A stretch of 64,000 bases of DNA from Akkermansia massiliensis (lineage in GTDB: Bacteria; Verrucomicrobiota; Verrucomicrobiia; Verrucomicrobiales; Akkermansiaceae): positions 2,542,001 to 2,606,000 of the forward strand of contig NZ_CP072036.1 of NCBI RefSeq assembly GCF_018847375.1. Direction: 5' to 3'. The translations under genes were made by a program, and so were the position numbers. Under the pieces are notes generated by a model that was given only the letters and a program-made list of their open reading frames with translations, did no database searches and had not been told where the DNA came from. Shown here piece after piece: positions 45,372 to 56,100 of this stretch; position 1 is the stretch's first letter, and every line of letters begins with the position of its first letter.

Positions 45372-45501
45372 ATTTACAAGGACTGCCGCCGCTGCCGGCG
45401 TCCTCGTGAATCCTTAAAGCTGTCTTGAAGAACCCCATCTTCCGGCGGAGACTTATCCGTTCCGAAAAACTCGGATTAATTTAATATTCTCTCTCAAAAT
45501 C

Positions 45502-45963
45502 ATGAAACCTATTCTTCTGGCGGGAAGCTCCTTGCTGGTTCTTTCCTCCTGCTCCATTACCCAGGAAAGCCCTGTGCACATAAAAGGCCTTTCCAACGTT
45601 TTGTCCTCCACAGCCTCGCAAGAATTGCAGAGGGCGGGGGAGGAAGCATGCCGCAAGGCCGGGTACAGCAACTTCAGTTCCAATATTCTGGTTTTTTCCA
45701 CGGATGTATCCTACCATTTTACGGGCCGCGCAATCCTGGACATCGACCGGGTGACAAGGAAGCAAATTCAGGATATCTGTTATATTTCGGAACCTCCCAA
45801 TGTGCGGATCAAGGGTAAAATGACGGTAGCCCGCACCCGGAATTATAGAATCCCGGGGATCATTCTTCCATTACTCCGTTGGACGGGCGGCACCATTTAT
45901 GTGGAATGTCCGGTGGATATCCTTTATTACGAGCCGGATTCCTCCTTCCGGGAATCTCTTTGA
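45502..45963 (+). CDS. Small lipoprotein of unknown function
   Basis: A 153-residue protein with a lipobox: MKPILLAGSSLLVLSSC, lipid cysteine at 17. The mature part has no recognised domain. A hydrophobic patch near 115-135 (IPGIILPLLRWTGGTIYVECPVDI) could be a strand pair rather than a helix. It is monocistronic between pgi and ppdK. Confidence 0.65.
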   Translation: MKPILLAGSSLLVLSSCSITQESPVHIKGLSNVLSSTASQELQRAGEEACRKAGYSNFSSNILVFSTDVSYHFTGRAILDIDRVTRKQIQDICYISEPPNVRIKGKMTVARTRNYRIPGIILPLLRWTGGTIYVECPVDILYYEPDSSFRESL

Positions 45964-46060
45964 AAAATGCAGCCGGGAGCACGGAGACGGAGAGAAAAAG
46001 CGGAAGATATTTTTCCCTAAAAAACATAAAAAACATTTCCGTTTTCCGTACAATTTCGAG

Positions 46061-46089
46061 TTGACAAAGCGAGGGGCGGCGGGCATCCT
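46061..46089 (+). promoter_or_regulatory. Possible sigma70 promoter of ppdK
   Basis: A perfect TTGACA (46061-46066) is followed 17 bp later by a poor -10 (CATCCT). It is about 90 bp before the ppdK start codon. The weak -10 keeps confidence low. Confidence 0.3.
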
Positions 46090-46177
46090 TACTCGACCCT
46101 AACTCGCTATCGGGTCTTTTGTTGGCTCCTGTGGTTGATGTTTGGGCAGAATCATTAATTCGACTACAACAATCGAT

Positions 46178-48922
46178 ATGTCCACCAATTCCTGCGCATG
46201 CAGCGCATCTACTGACAAATTCGTCTATTCCTTCGGCGGAGGGTCCGCCGACGGCAATGGCAGCATGAAAAATCTTCTGGGCGGCAAGGGCGCCAACCTT
46301 GCGGAAATGGCCCGCATTGGCCTTCCTGTCCCTCCCGGATTCACCATCACCACGGAGGTCTGCACTTACTACTACGATCACGAATGCACCTATCCCGCCC
46401 AGCTTGACGCGCAGATCAAGGAAGGCGTTGCCAGGATGGAACAGATCCTGGGCCGCAAGTTCGGCGATACGGAAGCCATGCCCATGCTGGTGGCCGTGCG
46501 TTCCGGCGCCCGCGAATCCATGCCCGGCATGATGGACACGATTCTGAACCTCGGCCTGAATGAAAAATCCGTGGAAGCCATGGTAAAGGCCACCGGCAAC
46601 CCCCGCTTCGCATGGGACTGCTACCGCCGCTTTGTCCAGATGTACGGCGACGTGGTGCTGGGCGTGCAGAAGAACCCGGATGAAGACCACGAACCCTTTG
46701 AAGCCGCCATCGCCGCCATCAAGGAAGAACGCTACGGCAACGCGGATGTGGAAGACACCAAGCTCTCCGCGGATGACCTGAAGGAACTGGTCTCCCGCTT
46801 CAAGGCGCTGGTGCTGGAACGCACCGGCCATGAATTCCCGGAATGCCCCTGGGAACAGCTTCAGGGCGCCATCGGCGCCGTGTTCGGTTCCTGGAACAAT
46901 GACCGCGCCATCGTTTACCGCCAGAAATACGGTATCCCGTCCGAATGGGGCACCGCCGTCAACGTGCAGGCCATGGTGTTCGGCAACACGGGTGAAGAAT
47001 CCGGTTCCGGCGTGGCGTTCACCCGCAACCCCGCCTCCGGGGAAAACGAATTTTACGGTGAATTCCTGATGAACGCCCAGGGTGAAGACGTGGTGGCCGG
47101 CGTGCGTACGCCTGCTCCCGTAGCGGCCCTTCACGACGTGATGCCCGCCGCCTTCAATGAACTGATGCGCATCCGCGAAGTGCTGGAAAACCACTTCCAC
47201 GACATGCAGGACTTTGAATTCACCATTCAGGACCGCACCGTGTACATGCTCCAGACCCGCAACGGCAAGCGCACCGGCGTGGCCGCCTTCCGCATCGCCT
47301 GTGAAATGGTGGAGCAGGGCCTGATCGACTGGAAAACCGCCGTGCGCCGCATCCCCGCGGACCAGGTGGACCAGCTGCTGACCCCCATCTTTGACCGTGA
47401 AGCCATCAAGCAGGCCAAGATGCTCACCCGCGGCCTTCCCGCCGGCCCCGGCGCCGCCACCGGCCGCATCTACCTGAATGCGGAACGCTGCGTGGAAGCT
47501 GCGGACAACGGTGAAAAAGTGCTCCTGGTCCGTCTGGAAACCTCTCCGGAAGACCTGCGCGGCATGATTGCCGCTGAAGGCATCCTGACCGCCCGCGGCG
47601 GCGTTTCCTCCCACGCGGCCCTCGTTGCCCGCCAGATGGGCAAGGTCTGCGTCTGCGGCGCTGATGAAGTCATCGTGGACTACAACAACCGCACCGTCAC
47701 CGTTGGAGGCATGACCTTCAATGAAGGCGACTACATGTCCATCGACGGAACGAGCGGCCTGGTGTACGCCGGCAAGGTGGAAACCTCCCCCTCTGAAATC
47801 ATCCAGGTGCTGATCTCCAAGACCATGAAGCCGGAAGACAGCCGCACCTACCAGAACTTCGCCAGGCTCATGCAGTGGTGCGACGACTGCACGAAGATGA
47901 AAGTGCGCACCAATGCGGACTCCCCCAAGCAGACGGAAACCGCCATCGCCTTCGGCGCTACCGGTATCGGCCTCTGCCGCACGGAGCACATGTTCTTTGA
48001 AGGGGATCGGATCGACTTCGTCCGTGAAATGATCCTTTCCACCAAGAAGAGCGACCGCGTGGCCGCCGTTTCCAAGCTCCTTCCCTACCAGAAGGGCGAC
48101 TTCAAGGGCATCTTCAAGGCGCTCAAGGGCCTGCCGGGCACCATCCGCCTGCTGGACCCGCCCCTGCACGAATTCCTTCCCCAGACGAAGGAACAGCAGC
48201 TTGACCTGGCTCAGAAAATCTGCATGCCCGTGGAAGTCATCATGCGCCGCGTGGCTGAACTCCACGAGTTCAACCCGATGCTCGGCCACCGCGGCTGCCG
48301 CCTCGGCATCGCCTATCCGGAAATCACGGAAATGCAGGCCCGCGCCATCTTTGAAGCCGCTGTGGAAGTCTCCCAGGAAGAAGGCTTCGCCGTGGTGCCT
48401 GAAATCATGGTTCCCCTGGTGGCTTTCAAGAAGGAGCTGGACATCCAGAAAGCCATCATTGACAAGGTGGCCAAGCAGGTATTTGAAGAAAAGGGCGCCA
48501 AGGTGGACTACCTCGTCGGCACCATGATTGAAATCCCGCGCGCCGCCGTCACGGCTGACGAAATCGCGGAAACCGCCCAGTTCTTCTCCTTCGGCACCAA
48601 TGACCTGACCCAGACGGGCCTGGGCATGAGCCGCGACGACTCCGGTTCCTTCCTGCCGCAGTACCAGGAACTGGAAATCATCAAGAAAAACGTCTTCGCC
48701 TCCATCGACCAGGAAGGCGTCGGCAAGCTGATGAAGATCGCCGTGGAACTCGGCCGCTCCACCCGTCCGGACATCAAGCTGGGCATCTGCGGCGAACACG
48801 GCGGCGACCCTGCTTCCGTCAAGTTCTGCAACACGCTGGGCCTGACCTACGTGAGCTGCTCCCCCTACCGCGTCCCGACCGCCCGTCTGGCCGCCGCCCA
48901 GGCAGCTTTGGAACAGGCGTAA
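46178..48922 (+). CDS. ppdK: Pyruvate, phosphate dikinase
   Basis: Interconverts PEP + AMP + PPi with pyruvate + ATP + Pi; in this group it serves PPi-linked glycolysis or gluconeogenesis. The 914-residue protein has the N-terminal ATP-grasp domain ([24 protein letters not shown]), the phosphohistidine motif [16 protein letters not shown] in the middle, and the C-terminal PEP domain ([23 protein letters not shown], with the conserved Cys in GICGEHGGD). The start at MSTNSC (46178) is preferred over an in-frame TTG at 46142. Confidence 0.97.
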   Translation: MSTNSCACSASTDKFVYSFGGGSADGNGSMKNLLGGKGANLAEMARIGLPVPPGFTITTEVCTYYYDHECTYPAQLDAQIKEGVARMEQILGRKFGDTEAMPMLVAVRSGARESMPGMMDTILNLGLNEKSVEAMVKATGNPRFAWDCYRRFVQMYGDVVLGVQKNPDEDHEPFEAAIAAIKEERYGNADVEDTKLSADDLKELVSRFKALVLERTGHEFPECPWEQLQGAIGAVFGSWNNDRAIVYRQKYGIPSEWGTAVNVQAMVFGNTGEESGSGVAFTRNPASGENEFYGEFLMNAQGEDVVAGVRTPAPVAALHDVMPAAFNELMRIREVLENHFHDMQDFEFTIQDRTVYMLQTRNGKRTGVAAFRIACEMVEQGLIDWKTAVRRIPADQVDQLLTPIFDREAIKQAKMLTRGLPAGPGAATGRIYLNAERCVEAADNGEKVLLVRLETSPEDLRGMIAAEGILTARGGVSSHAALVARQMGKVCVCGADEVIVDYNNRTVTVGGMTFNEGDYMSIDGTSGLVYAGKVETSPSEIIQVLISKTMKPEDSRTYQNFARLMQWCDDCTKMKVRTNADSPKQTETAIAFGATGIGLCRTEHMFFEGDRIDFVREMILSTKKSDRVAAVSKLLPYQKGDFKGIFKALKGLPGTIRLLDPPLHEFLPQTKEQQLDLAQKICMPVEVIMRRVAELHEFNPMLGHRGCRLGIAYPEITEMQARAIFEAAVEVSQEEGFAVVPEIMVPLVAFKKELDIQKAIIDKVAKQVFEEKGAKVDYLVGTMIEIPRAAVTADEIAETAQFFSFGTNDLTQTGLGMSRDDSGSFLPQYQELEIIKKNVFASIDQEGVGKLMKIAVELGRSTRPDIKLGICGEHGGDPASVKFCNTLGLTYVSCSPYRVPTARLAAAQAALEQA

Positions 48923-48948
48923 GCCTTTTTTGTTAAGGGTTAATAGAC

Positions 48949-48981
48949 AGCCCGTGGTTCTCCGGAACCACGGGCTTTTTT
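48949..48981 (+). terminator. Terminator after ppdK
   Basis: A perfect 12-bp stem AGCCCGTGGTTC/GAACCACGGGCT (48949-48960, 48965-48976), loop TCCG, followed by T6. Confidence 0.95.
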
Positions 48982-49051
48982 GTGGAGACGGGGGAGGGAT
49001 GGACTAAAGGGACTTGATGGACGGAGTGGACCAAAATATTAAATAAGAAGA

Positions 49052-49642
49052 TTATTTGCCTCTGTGTTTGCGCTGTTCCAGCCGTGCGCGGGTCATGCGT
49101 TCACGGATGCCGCCGTTCTGCATGAAATCCTTTTCCTGGGCTTGAATCAATTTAGCAAGCAGGCCAAGGGCTACGTTAATGAGGATAACGGCTGTATTTG
49201 CTCCAAAATGGTCCGGGCGGAAATTCCTGTGCTTGCCCACCCACCGGATAACTTCCTGTGCAGAAGAAAACCTGGCCCTGATCAGCTCTTGCGCGTAAAG
49301 ACTGTTGTTTTCCCACTGTTCCAATCCCCGCTGGCGCAGATAGGAAAGGTAGTCTTCCTTTAGTTCCTGAAGGCTTCCCTTGGCAATTCCCGTCAGTTTC
49401 AATTCAGACGCTTTGCTGACTCCTGAATCCACGCTCCCTTCCGCGATATTCTGCATGCCGGAACGGGCTGCCTGAACCATCTGGTCATAAGTCCGGCCTT
49501 GATTTTTCACGTATTTATTGCAGAACCGGAACGTGAAATCATAAATGATCTCCGCAACCCGGTATACCACCAGATTCCGGTATCCTCCATGCTTGGGAAT
49601 AAATCCATGAGACATTCCGTCCATGGAGTTCATTCTGTTCAT
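49052..49642 (-). CDS. Four-helix-bundle protein (S23/IVS-protein family, suffix type)
   Basis: A 196-residue protein of the 23S rRNA intervening-sequence/four-helix-bundle family. The family signatures are YRNLVVYRVAEIIYDFT, QMVQAARSGMQNIAEGS and a third helix ELKEDYLSYLRQRG, followed by a C-terminal extension (about 130-196). Members bind nucleic acid or partner proteins, and a relative (Avd) serves diversity-generating retroelements; none of those partners is here. TGGAC or GTCCAT words occur just outside both ends of the gene (48998-49032 and 49618-49663), and the N-terminus MNRMNSMDGM is itself encoded by such words. This suggests a small mobile or repeat-associated cassette. Confidence 0.85.
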   Translation of the reverse strand: MNRMNSMDGMSHGFIPKHGGYRNLVVYRVAEIIYDFTFRFCNKYVKNQGRTYDQMVQAARSGMQNIAEGSVDSGVSKASELKLTGIAKGSLQELKEDYLSYLRQRGLEQWENNSLYAQELIRARFSSAQEVIRWVGKHRNFRPDHFGANTAVILINVALGLLAKLIQAQEKDFMQNGGIRERMTRARLEQRKHRGK

Positions 49643-49689
49643 TTATTCCCATTTTGTCCATTAAAATAAATAAACTCCAAATTTTCTCC

Positions 49690-50268
49690 TCACCCCTCCA
49701 GCGCCCTCTTCAGCAGCTTCCGGTATTCCCCCGCCGGAACCTCGTACGTGCCGAACTTCAGCAAATGCGGCGTAGTCCACTGCGTATCCAGAAAAAGGAA
49801 CTGGTGGGCCCGCAGGTACTGAACCAGGGCTACCAGGGCAATCTTGCTGGCATCCGTTTTCCGGTGAAACATGCTCTCCCCGAAGAACGCCTTCCCCAGG
49901 GAGACCCCGTAAAGGCCCCCCTGCAATCCTTCCTCATCCCAGCACTCCACGCTGTGGGCAAAGCCCATCTCGTGAAGCCTGCCGTACACTTCCTCAATCT
50001 GCCCGTCTATCCATTGTTCCTCCGGTTCGTCCGTCCGGGCACAGGCATGGACCACATCCGGAAAAGCGGTATCCATCCGGAGTTCAAAAGGTTTTTTATT
50101 CAGGACGCGCTTGAGACCGTGAGGGATATGGAAGCGTTCGTCCAGCGGAATCAGGGCGCGGGGATCCGGTTCGTAAAAGGAAATTTCTCCCGTTTCCGGG
50201 TCCGCCATGGGAAAACACCCCTGGCAGTAGGCGGAAAGAACCAGTTCCGGTGTCAGTCTGGGATTCAT
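49690..50268 (-). CDS. aat: Leucyl/phenylalanyl-tRNA-protein transferase
   Basis: Adds Leu or Phe to N-terminal Arg/Lys of proteins for the N-end-rule pathway. The 192-residue protein shows the family sequence LSAYCQGCFPMAD, FYEPDPRALIPLD, HSVECWDEEGLQGGLYGVSLGKAFFGESMF and DTQWTTPHL. It lacks the longer N-terminal part of the E. coli enzyme. The start codon overlaps the mutY stop (ATGA, 50265-50268). A frame-open upstream extension of 90 codons is antisense or overlapping sequence and not used. Confidence 0.93.
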   Translation of the reverse strand: MNPRLTPELVLSAYCQGCFPMADPETGEISFYEPDPRALIPLDERFHIPHGLKRVLNKKPFELRMDTAFPDVVHACARTDEPEEQWIDGQIEEVYGRLHEMGFAHSVECWDEEGLQGGLYGVSLGKAFFGESMFHRKTDASKIALVALVQYLRAHQFLFLDTQWTTPHLLKFGTYEVPAGEYRKLLKRALEG

Positions 50269-51290
50269 CTGATTTGGTCCAGCAGTTTGCCTAGAATGGG
50301 GGAATTCAGGGCCTTGCGGTCCGGGGAGGCCATGGGCAGCTCGTGCACCTTGTCCAGAGGAACCAGTTCCTCCCCCTCCAGAAAAGCCGGGGATTCCGTC
50401 ACATGGTGGATGTAGCGGGTCACCTTGTAGCGGGTGACGCTGTAGGTCTGTTTCAGCACATGGGGCAGGGAAAGGGTATGGTCGTCCTCCCGCTGGGGGA
50501 AACGGTACATGCCGGCGTGGCGCTTCCCTTCCGGGCATCTTGCCAGCAGGATGGATTTACCGCGGAGGTAGAGAACGTCGTGGTGTTCCACCCGGGTAAT
50601 TTCCGGCTTGGGATTCTTGACAGGCAGCATTTCCGGCTGCTCCGCGGAACAGAATGGGCGCACGGGGCAGAGCAGGCAGTCCGGCGCGCTGATCCTGCAG
50701 TAGGTCTGCCCCAATTCCATGATGGCTGAATTGAATTCGCGGGCATGTTCCGGATCCACCAGATTTTCCGCGCGGGTCCACAGGTACTTCAACCCTTCCG
50801 TGGAATCCACAGGCACGGAATAATTGTCAATGCGGGCCAGCACGCGCGCCACATTGGCGTCTACGATGGGGGCGGCCTTGTTGAAGGCGAAGGAAAGCAG
50901 GGCCCCAGACGTATACGGGCCGATGCCCGGCAGGCGTTTCAGCCCTTCCGGGTTGTCCGGGAACTCTCCGCCGAATTCGTGGACAATCTCCCTGGCGATG
51001 GCCTGGAGGGAACGCACGCGGCGGTAATACCCCAGCCCCTCCCAGGAGCGCAGGGCCGTCTGTTCGTCCACGGAGGCCAGGTGCCCGGGAGTGGGGAACT
51101 GGCGCATCCACCGTTCATACCTTCCCAGAACGGTGGGAATGGTGGTCTGCTGCAGCATCAGCTCGGAAACCAGGATGTGCCATGGGTCCGTGGTCCGGCG
51201 CCACGGGTAATCCTTCCCCTCCCGCCGGAACCACTCCACCAGCGCGTTCCGGAAAGCCCGGATGTCAAAATCGGGTTTGGTGTCAGGCAT
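50265..51290 (-). CDS. mutY: A/G-specific adenine glycosylase
   Basis: Removes adenine mispaired with 8-oxoG or G. The 341-residue protein has the catalytic Glu in SELMLQQT (E43), the helix-hairpin-helix LPGIGPYTSGALL (120-132), the catalytic Asp in VDANVARV (D144) and the [4Fe-4S] ligands C198-x6-C205-x2-C208-x5-C214. The C-terminal Nudix-like domain follows. The start MPDTKPDFD (51290) is chosen; an upstream open stretch lies inside aroE and lacks homology. It overlaps aroE by 8 bp and aat by 4 bp. Confidence 0.95.
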   Translation of the reverse strand: MPDTKPDFDIRAFRNALVEWFRREGKDYPWRRTTDPWHILVSELMLQQTTIPTVLGRYERWMRQFPTPGHLASVDEQTALRSWEGLGYYRRVRSLQAIAREIVHEFGGEFPDNPEGLKRLPGIGPYTSGALLSFAFNKAAPIVDANVARVLARIDNYSVPVDSTEGLKYLWTRAENLVDPEHAREFNSAIMELGQTYCRISAPDCLLCPVRPFCSAEQPEMLPVKNPKPEITRVEHHDVLYLRGKSILLARCPEGKRHAGMYRFPQREDDHTLSLPHVLKQTYSVTRYKVTRYIHHVTESPAFLEGEELVPLDKVHELPMASPDRKALNSPILGKLLDQIR

Positions 51291-52215
51291 GCTTTTGTTC
51301 AAGGGCTTGGCGCATGACGGAAATGTCCGGCTTGATGCCGAACCAGCGTTCAAAGGAAAGGGCCCCCTGGTGAACCAGCATGGAGAGGCCGTTGGAGACC
51401 CTGGCTCCCTGGAAGCGGGCTTCCATCTGGAAAGCGTCGTCATGCGTCTGTAAATCATACACCAGGTGGTGGGCGGAAAGCAGGGCGGACGGCACGGGGG
51501 AGGGGTCCGTAGGTTTCAGGCCCAGGGACGTGGCGTTGACGATCAGGTCCGCTTCCGCCACGGCGGAATTGAACCGCGGCGTGTTGTTCAGGTGGGCCGC
51601 CAGACGGTCGGATGGTCCTTCCAGCCTGTGTTCGTCAATGAAAAAGGAACTCAGTTTGTCCTTAAGGGCCTGGAGCTTTTCTTCTGACCTGCCTGCCAGC
51701 GTCAGCCGCTCGCAGTGCTGCATGGCGCAGGTGTAGGCCAGGGCCAGCCCGGCCCCGCCGCAGGCGCCCAGAAGCACTACCTTCAAATCGCGCAGGTCCA
51801 CGGAAAATTCTTCCCGGATGGCGCGTCCAAAGCCCGGACCGTCCGTATTGAAGCCGGAAACGGAGCCGTCCTTTTGAAAGACGAGCGTATTGACGGAACC
51901 CGTAGCGCGGGAGAGGGCGTCCGTATCATGGCACAGGGAGCAGGCGGCCTGCTTGTGGGGCACCGTGACGTTGGCTCCTAGGAATCCTTTTTCCCGGAGC
52001 AGGCGCACCACGTCCGCAAACTCTTCCGGAGAAGCCTGGATGCGGATGTAGCGCGCACGGATGCCCGCGGCATCCAGAGCGGCCTGCTGCATGGCGGGAG
52101 ATTTGGAATGGGCGATGGGGAAGCCGATCACGGCCAGTCTGGCGGGAACGGATTCTCCGGCATCAAACGGATGTTCTTCATCCAGAAGATCGGCCAGGGT
52201 GTAGTAGGGTTTCAT
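51283..52215 (-). CDS. aroE: Shikimate dehydrogenase
   Basis: NADPH-dependent reduction of 3-dehydroshikimate in aromatic amino acid synthesis. The 310-residue protein shows the shikimate-binding GFPIAHSKSPAM, the catalytic lysine in NVTVPHK (K88), and the GACGGAGLALAY nucleotide loop. It is longer than the typical roughly 270 residues, mainly through an N-terminal lead (about 25 residues) and inserts after 180. The start MKPYYT (52215) is preferred to a TTG 66 bp upstream. First gene of aroE-mutY-aat. Confidence 0.92.
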   Translation of the reverse strand: MKPYYTLADLLDEEHPFDAGESVPARLAVIGFPIAHSKSPAMQQAALDAAGIRARYIRIQASPEEFADVVRLLREKGFLGANVTVPHKQAACSLCHDTDALSRATGSVNTLVFQKDGSVSGFNTDGPGFGRAIREEFSVDLRDLKVVLLGACGGAGLALAYTCAMQHCERLTLAGRSEEKLQALKDKLSSFFIDEHRLEGPSDRLAAHLNNTPRFNSAVAEADLIVNATSLGLKPTDPSPVPSALLSAHHLVYDLQTHDDAFQMEARFQGARVSNGLSMLVHQGALSFERWFGIKPDISVMRQALEQKHA

Positions 52216-52379
52216 GGAAAGATAGAGGAACGGGCTCAGGCGTTCACGCTGTACTATGAATGAAGTTACGCCGGATTTCAAGGCAAACGCCTATCATTCC
52301 TTCTTCCGGGTGGTTTTTTGCCCCGTAGTCCGGAACGCGTGGGGGCGGCGCTTTTTTCTGCCGCACGCCGGGCAGGAGG

Positions 52380-53087
52380 TCAGCAGTTGATGCCGGCCTT
52401 CTTCGCCTGGCTGCATAGCTGCCTGACGTGAAGACGGTACATTTTCCCGTCTTTGATGAAGTTTGTCCCGCATTGCCTGAATTCAAAATGGACCTTGCTC
52501 CGGATGCATTGTTCCCGGATGGATAAGATCCATTCATAATTCAGGGGCCTGGCGCAGCTGTTGGATTCTCCGCCTGCGACGACCAGTTCAATCTGGTTCA
52601 AATACGGGGCCAGGTCCACCTGCTCAAGAAGCGGCTGGCAAATGATGTTTTTATGCTTGATGGGAAGCTTGTTGAAGATGGGGAGCCTGAAATCCGCCCT
52701 GTCCTGATTTTCCACCGTGCAGCCTATGGTGACGTTGTCATAGCCGTCCGCCCAGTCACCGGGGATGCATTCCATGAACCGTTCAATTCTTTTGGTCAGG
52801 AAAATAAAATTCAGGTCCCGGCGTTCCCGGATCATTTCCCAGCATTCGCCGCGCCATGGGTCCGCCTCCCGGATGAGAAAATCCGTGGAGAAGCCCAGAT
52901 ACACGGTCTGGCCGGGTTTCATTCTGTAATCTCCCTTTTTATTCTTCAGCACGGGGGCATGAAAATTGTCTGTTTTCACGATCTCGTCCGTATTCATTCC
53001 CCTCCGTCTGTCGGCTTGATGAATATAACAGAATTTGCACCCGGCGCTGTACCGGTGGCATCCGCGCCATGGGTTCCACATAGCCAT
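52380..53087 (-). CDS. DUF5131 (phage Gp37/Gp68 family) protein, radical-SAM-like
   Basis: A 235-residue protein matching the phage Gp37/Gp68 family (DUF5131). The start MWNPWRGCHRYSAGCKFCYIHQ contains a C-x6-C-x2-C cluster followed by Tyr, similar to radical-SAM Fe-S sites. Further on are FSTDFLIREADPWR, FIFLTKRIERF and IIQPLLEQV-like and GGESNS motifs. It is found in phages and host islands alike; function is not established, and a SAM-dependent modification enzyme is a guess. It lies alone between aroE and nrdJ. Confidence 0.85.
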   Translation of the reverse strand: MAMWNPWRGCHRYSAGCKFCYIHQADRRRGMNTDEIVKTDNFHAPVLKNKKGDYRMKPGQTVYLGFSTDFLIREADPWRGECWEMIRERRDLNFIFLTKRIERFMECIPGDWADGYDNVTIGCTVENQDRADFRLPIFNKLPIKHKNIICQPLLEQVDLAPYLNQIELVVAGGESNSCARPLNYEWILSIREQCIRSKVHFEFRQCGTNFIKDGKMYRLHVRQLCSQAKKAGINC

Positions 53088-53128
53088 TTGATTGATTCTG
53101 ATGGATTGGAGCTGGGGAAAGCATCAGC

Positions 53129-53163
53129 AAGGCGGAACCCGGAAGCTGGCCGGGTTCCGCCTT
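53129..53163 (-). terminator. Hairpin after nrdJ
   Basis: A perfect 14-bp stem AAGGCGGAACCCGG/CCGGGTTCCGCCTT (53129-53142, 53150-53163) 35 bp past the nrdJ stop. No long U-run follows, so terminator function is likely but not certain. Confidence 0.6.
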
Positions 53164-53197
53164 GAAATAGAAGGTACGGGAATAAGCCGTTTACCGT

Positions 53198-56100
53198 TTA
53201 TTCTCCGCAGCCGCCATCCTTATACCCGCAGGAGCGGCAGGACTTGCACTTGCCGTCCTGCACGTAGGCCAGGGAATGGCACTGCGGGCACAGGGAAGCG
53301 CCGTTGAGCATGGTGCCTTCCGGCGCCTTGCCGGCGGCGGGAACCTCCGGCAGCGCCGGGGTTTCAAGATGCACCGGAGCGGTGATGATGCGGGGGGGCA
53401 GCACGCTCACCGTGGTGTCCGGAGCCTGGCCGGGCAGGCTGACGCTCGGGATGGAGAACACGTCCCGCAGGCGGTAGCCGTTGCTTTCCGGGAAGAGCCA
53501 CGCCAGAATCTTGGCGATCAGGTCCACCACGGAGGCGCAGGAGCGGATTTCCGTGCAGGTATCCGCCTCCGTATCGTCCCCCACGCGGCAGAAGCCGGAA
53601 GGCTCAAAGGAGTAATTGCGGAAGCCCTTGACCACTTCCTTGAGCGGCACGCCGAACTGGAGGGCCGTGGAGAGCAGCTTGCAGTACGCCTCAAACATGC
53701 CGGAGGCGAAGGAGCCCACCTGGCCCAGGCGTCCGAAGACTTCCCCGCAGGTGCCGTCCGCATACACGCCCACCGTCAGGTAGCCCGTCAGCTGGCCGCC
53801 CACGGAGAACTTCACGGTCTGGCCCAGGCGGCGGCCGGGCAGCTTGCGCTGGCGCGGCTTGGAGGCTTCCGCGATGATCTCGTCAATGGCGTCCGATCCG
53901 GCGTTCACCAGCTGTTCCCAGACGTGGTTGGCCTTGAACATGCGGGTTTCCGGCGTGTCCACCACGTAAACGGCGTTCGCCTTGGAGCCGGCGCGGAAAA
54001 TGGCGATGCACTTCACGCCCAGGTCATGGGACATGATGAGGGAATCGTAGACTTCCTGCACGGTGGCGGAGACGGGCATGTTCACCGTCTTGGAGCACGC
54101 CCCGGAAATGAAGGGCTGGAGGGCTCCCAGCATCAGCACGTGGCCGGCGGGGGAGATGGCGCGGATGCCGTTGCCGTTGGTGGCGGCGCAGTCAAAGACC
54201 GGAAGGTCCTTCTTGTCCAGCCACGGGATGGACTCAATGTGGGCGGAGCCATTGATGACGGTCAGTTCATCCGCCGTCAGCACGGACATGTTGGCCGGGT
54301 TGCTGATATAGGCCACCTTTTCCTGAATCTCGCTGCGGGATTCCGTGCCGGAGAGCAGGCGGCGCCACGCGAGGCGCACGGGTCCGGCCTGGTCGTTGCA
54401 GGGGTCCACGATGAGCTGGTTCACGACGGCGTCCATATTCCCCTGGAACGCGGAAATCAGGCCGTCCAGGCCGGCCACTTCCAGGGCGGCTTCATTGACG
54501 AAGTCTTCCGCATAGCCCAGGGAGCGCAGGCCTTCCAGGGCCAGGCGGTTGAACATTTTCAGGGAGCCTCCGCCCGCAAGCTGCTTCCACTTCACCAGCG
54601 TGTAATCCGGTTCAATGGAGGTGGTGCCTTCATCGTAGCAGCCCAGCGGGGCGGAGATGGTGCCCGTGGGGGCCATCACGGAGACGAAGGCGTTGCGGTG
54701 CGCCGTAGCCTTGGCGACCTTGGCCCACATCCCGGAGGCGGCTTCCGCCAGCTTGGCGGCGGGGGCGATGCGCTCCTTGTTCATCAGGGTGGGAGCCTTG
54801 AAGCTCTTGAGATAGGCATGCAGGGCGTAGGAGGCGGTCAGCCCCTGCGCTTCCGGCAGCACTCCGCCGGCGTTGGCGATGATGTTCTCAATCAGGTCGT
54901 CCAGAGTCTTGGAATCCTTCTGGGCGGGCAGGGCGGTCGCCAGCTTCTGGGCCGCGTTATGCAGGCGCAGCACGGCCAGCAGGTCCTTCTTGCTGGCGGG
55001 GTATTCCACGTAGGAACCCAGTTCCGCTCCCATCTCCGCGGAGGCCGTCCAGCAGGCCGCCGTCAGGGCGCTGCAAAGCTGGGAAGCAATCCAGCGGCCT
55101 TCGTCGGAATCGTACGGAACGCCCAGCGCCATCAGGGAGCCGCCCACGTTGGCGAAGCCGATGCCCGTGGTGCGGTACTTGTAGGTGCCTTCCGCGATTT
55201 CTTCAATCGGGAAGCCGCCGCGTTCCACGTTCAGGTCAGCGCAGACCATCGCCAGGCGCGCGGCGTGGGTCAGGGCGTCCGCGTCGAAGACGGGCTTGCC
55301 GTCCTCATCCTTCGTCAGGAAGCGGTAGGCATTGAAGGAGGAAAGGTTGCAGCTCGTATTGTTCAGGAAGACGTACTCGGAGCAGGGGTTGGAGGTAGTG
55401 ATGGAGCCGATGGACTTGACGGGGTTCCAGAGGTTGATCACGTCATTGTTGTGCACGCCGGGCTCCCCGTTGTCCCAGATGGACTTCGCCATGGCTTCCA
55501 GCAGTTCCTGGGCCCGGAAAGTCTGTTCAATGTGGGCCGGGTTCGTGACCCAGCGCGTGTAGGTATTGCCGTTGTTGGCGAGGGCCTGCCAGAAGTCGCC
55601 TTTCAGGGAGACGGAATGGTTCGCGTTCTGGTGGGAAAGCGTTTCCCCGTACAGCAGGGCGTCCATGTGCGGGTCAAAGCTGTTCCGGGTAGCCAGCGGC
55701 AGGGAAAGAATGAGGCGCGCGGCGGCTTTTTCCGCCGGGGTTCCCGCCACCAGCTTGGTTTCCGCAATCTGCTTCAGCTCTACGTGCACGTTGTGCTCGC
55801 GCAGGATCACCTTGGCGATGTCTTCCTGGCGGTTCTTCGTGCTGATGAACTCGAAAATGTCCGGGTGGTCGCTGAACATCAGCACCATGCGCGCAGCGCG
55901 GCGCGTCTTGCCGCCGGACTTGATGGCCCCGGCCATGCGGTCCCAGCCGCGGTCAAAGGAAATGGGGCCGGAGGAGCGTCCCTTGCCGCTGATGGGCTCT
56001 CTGGAGGAACGGAGGGTGGAAAGGTTGATGCCCACGCCGGAACCGGACGCGAAAATGCGGCCTTCCGTGGTCAGGTGATCCAGGATGTCCTCCATGCTGT

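Noticed and set aside
45860..48799. A 979-codon open frame antisense to ppdK
   Set aside because: It mirrors ppdK. High-GC coding sequence that avoids TTA, CTA and TCA codons leaves the opposite frame open. The translation is Gly/His/Val-rich with no domain.
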